Source of the DNA: Desulfuromonadales bacterium | GTDB lineage: Bacteria > Desulfobacterota > Desulfuromonadia > Desulfuromonadales > BM103 | Length of the DNA: 6,750 nucleotides | Assembly (NCBI GenBank): GCA_029859485.1 | Contig: JAOUDB010000148.1 | Coordinates: forward strand, 1-6,750 | Direction of reading: 5' to 3' | Shown here: piece after piece, positions 6,534 through 6,750 of the stretch | Layout: each line of letters begins with the position of its first letter | Numbering within the stretch: position 1 is the stretch's first letter | The notes under the pieces: model-generated | Database searches by the model: none | What the model was told of the DNA's origin: nothing | Seen by the model: the letters and a program-made list of their open reading frames with translations, nothing else | Position numbers and translations under genes: made by a program

Positions 6534-6544
6534 ATTGAATTTTT

Positions 6545-6750
6545 ATGCAAACAACAAAGTTACACGACAATCGCGGCTTCACCCTGATTGAGATCATGGT
6601 CGTGGTGGTTATCCTCGGCATACTGGCCGCTATCGTTGTGCCCCGTCTTCTCAGTCGTCCGGACGAGGCCAAGGTGACCAAGGCCAAAGTTGACATGAAA
6701 AGCATCGAAGAGGCCCTCGGTTTGTTCAAGCTCGACAACGGGTTTTACCC
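6545..6750 (+). CDS. gspG: Type II secretion system major pseudopilin GspG (partial, 3' end beyond window)
   Basis: GspG is the main subunit of the periplasmic pseudopilus. It is made as a prepilin, cleaved and N-methylated by prepilin peptidase, and added from the inner membrane by GspE and GspF. The 68 complete codons encode a positively charged 11-residue leader ending in G11, the cleavage motif G/FTLIE with the conserved glutamate at mature position 5 (residue 16), and the hydrophobic assembly helix (about 12-33). The GspG-typical stretch follows: [19 protein letters not shown] (33-51), [13 protein letters not shown] at the edge. The KLDNGFYP segment points to GspG rather than the minor pseudopilins GspH-K. 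The gene is cut by the window end, not broken. It lies 171 bp after gspF, so its expression may be set partly by the repeat-rich gap. Confidence 0.96.
   Translation, partial: MQTTKLHDNRGFTLIEIMVVVVILGILAAIVVPRLLSRPDEAKVTKAKVDMKSIEEALGLFKLDNGFY

Larger units (their letters stand above)
6374..6544. other. Repeat-rich gap between gspF and gspG
   Basis: This 171-bp gap is by far the longest inside the operon and holds no gene. In order it contains a small hairpin (6392-6402), a 10-bp tandem repeat (6406-6425), an 8-bp tandem repeat (6433-6472), a 44-bp imperfect palindrome (6454-6497) and the gspG ribosome site. The hexamer GTTGAA occurs five times (from 6385, 6432, 6440, 6448, 6456) and its reverse complement TTCAAC twice (6482, 6490). 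No T-tract follows any stem, so a Rho-independent terminator is not supported. A TGTAAT -10-like hexamer at 6521-6526 sits too close to the ribosome site to be a likely promoter for gspG. Confidence 0.8.

Overview
The window carries the first five genes of a type II secretion system (T2SS, general secretory pathway) operon, all on the + strand in the classical order gspC, gspD, gspE, gspF, gspG. The first four are complete and the fifth runs off the right edge. I see no frameshift, insertion sequence, phage gene, RNA gene or CRISPR array. The genes are moderately GC-rich, while the roughly 300 bases before gspC are visibly AT-rich. The cell must be a Gram-negative (diderm) bacterium, because it encodes an outer-membrane secretin. 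The gene order, strong AGGAGG-type ribosome sites and protein style suggest a deltaproteobacterium, perhaps of the Desulfuromonadales (Geobacter, Pelobacter or Desulfuromonas relatives). That placement is an impression, not something the window proves.

Layout: 1-297 is an AT-rich leader with no supported gene and one small dyad. gspC (298-1191) is the inner-membrane clamp protein with a PDZ domain. A 24-bp tandem duplication covers the end of gspC and its stop codon. gspD (1228-3384) is the secretin. After a 68-bp gap holding a 12-bp palindrome comes gspE (3453-5153), the cytoplasmic ATPase. gspF (5156-6373), the inner-membrane platform, follows after 2 bp and starts with TTG. A 171-bp gap (6374-6544) with several short repeats and a long imperfect palindrome precedes gspG (from 6545), the major pseudopilin.

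Together, the E ATPase drives the F platform to assemble G pseudopilin subunits into a periplasmic pseudopilus. This pushes folded periplasmic proteins through the D channel, and C couples the inner-membrane machinery to D. The remaining genes (gspH-M or N, prepilin peptidase) would be expected outside the window.

The protein set is conventional, and I did not find an undescribed system. The most noteworthy signals are non-coding: the repeat and palindrome element between gspF and gspG, and the duplicated gspC stop-codon segment beside the gspD ribosome site.
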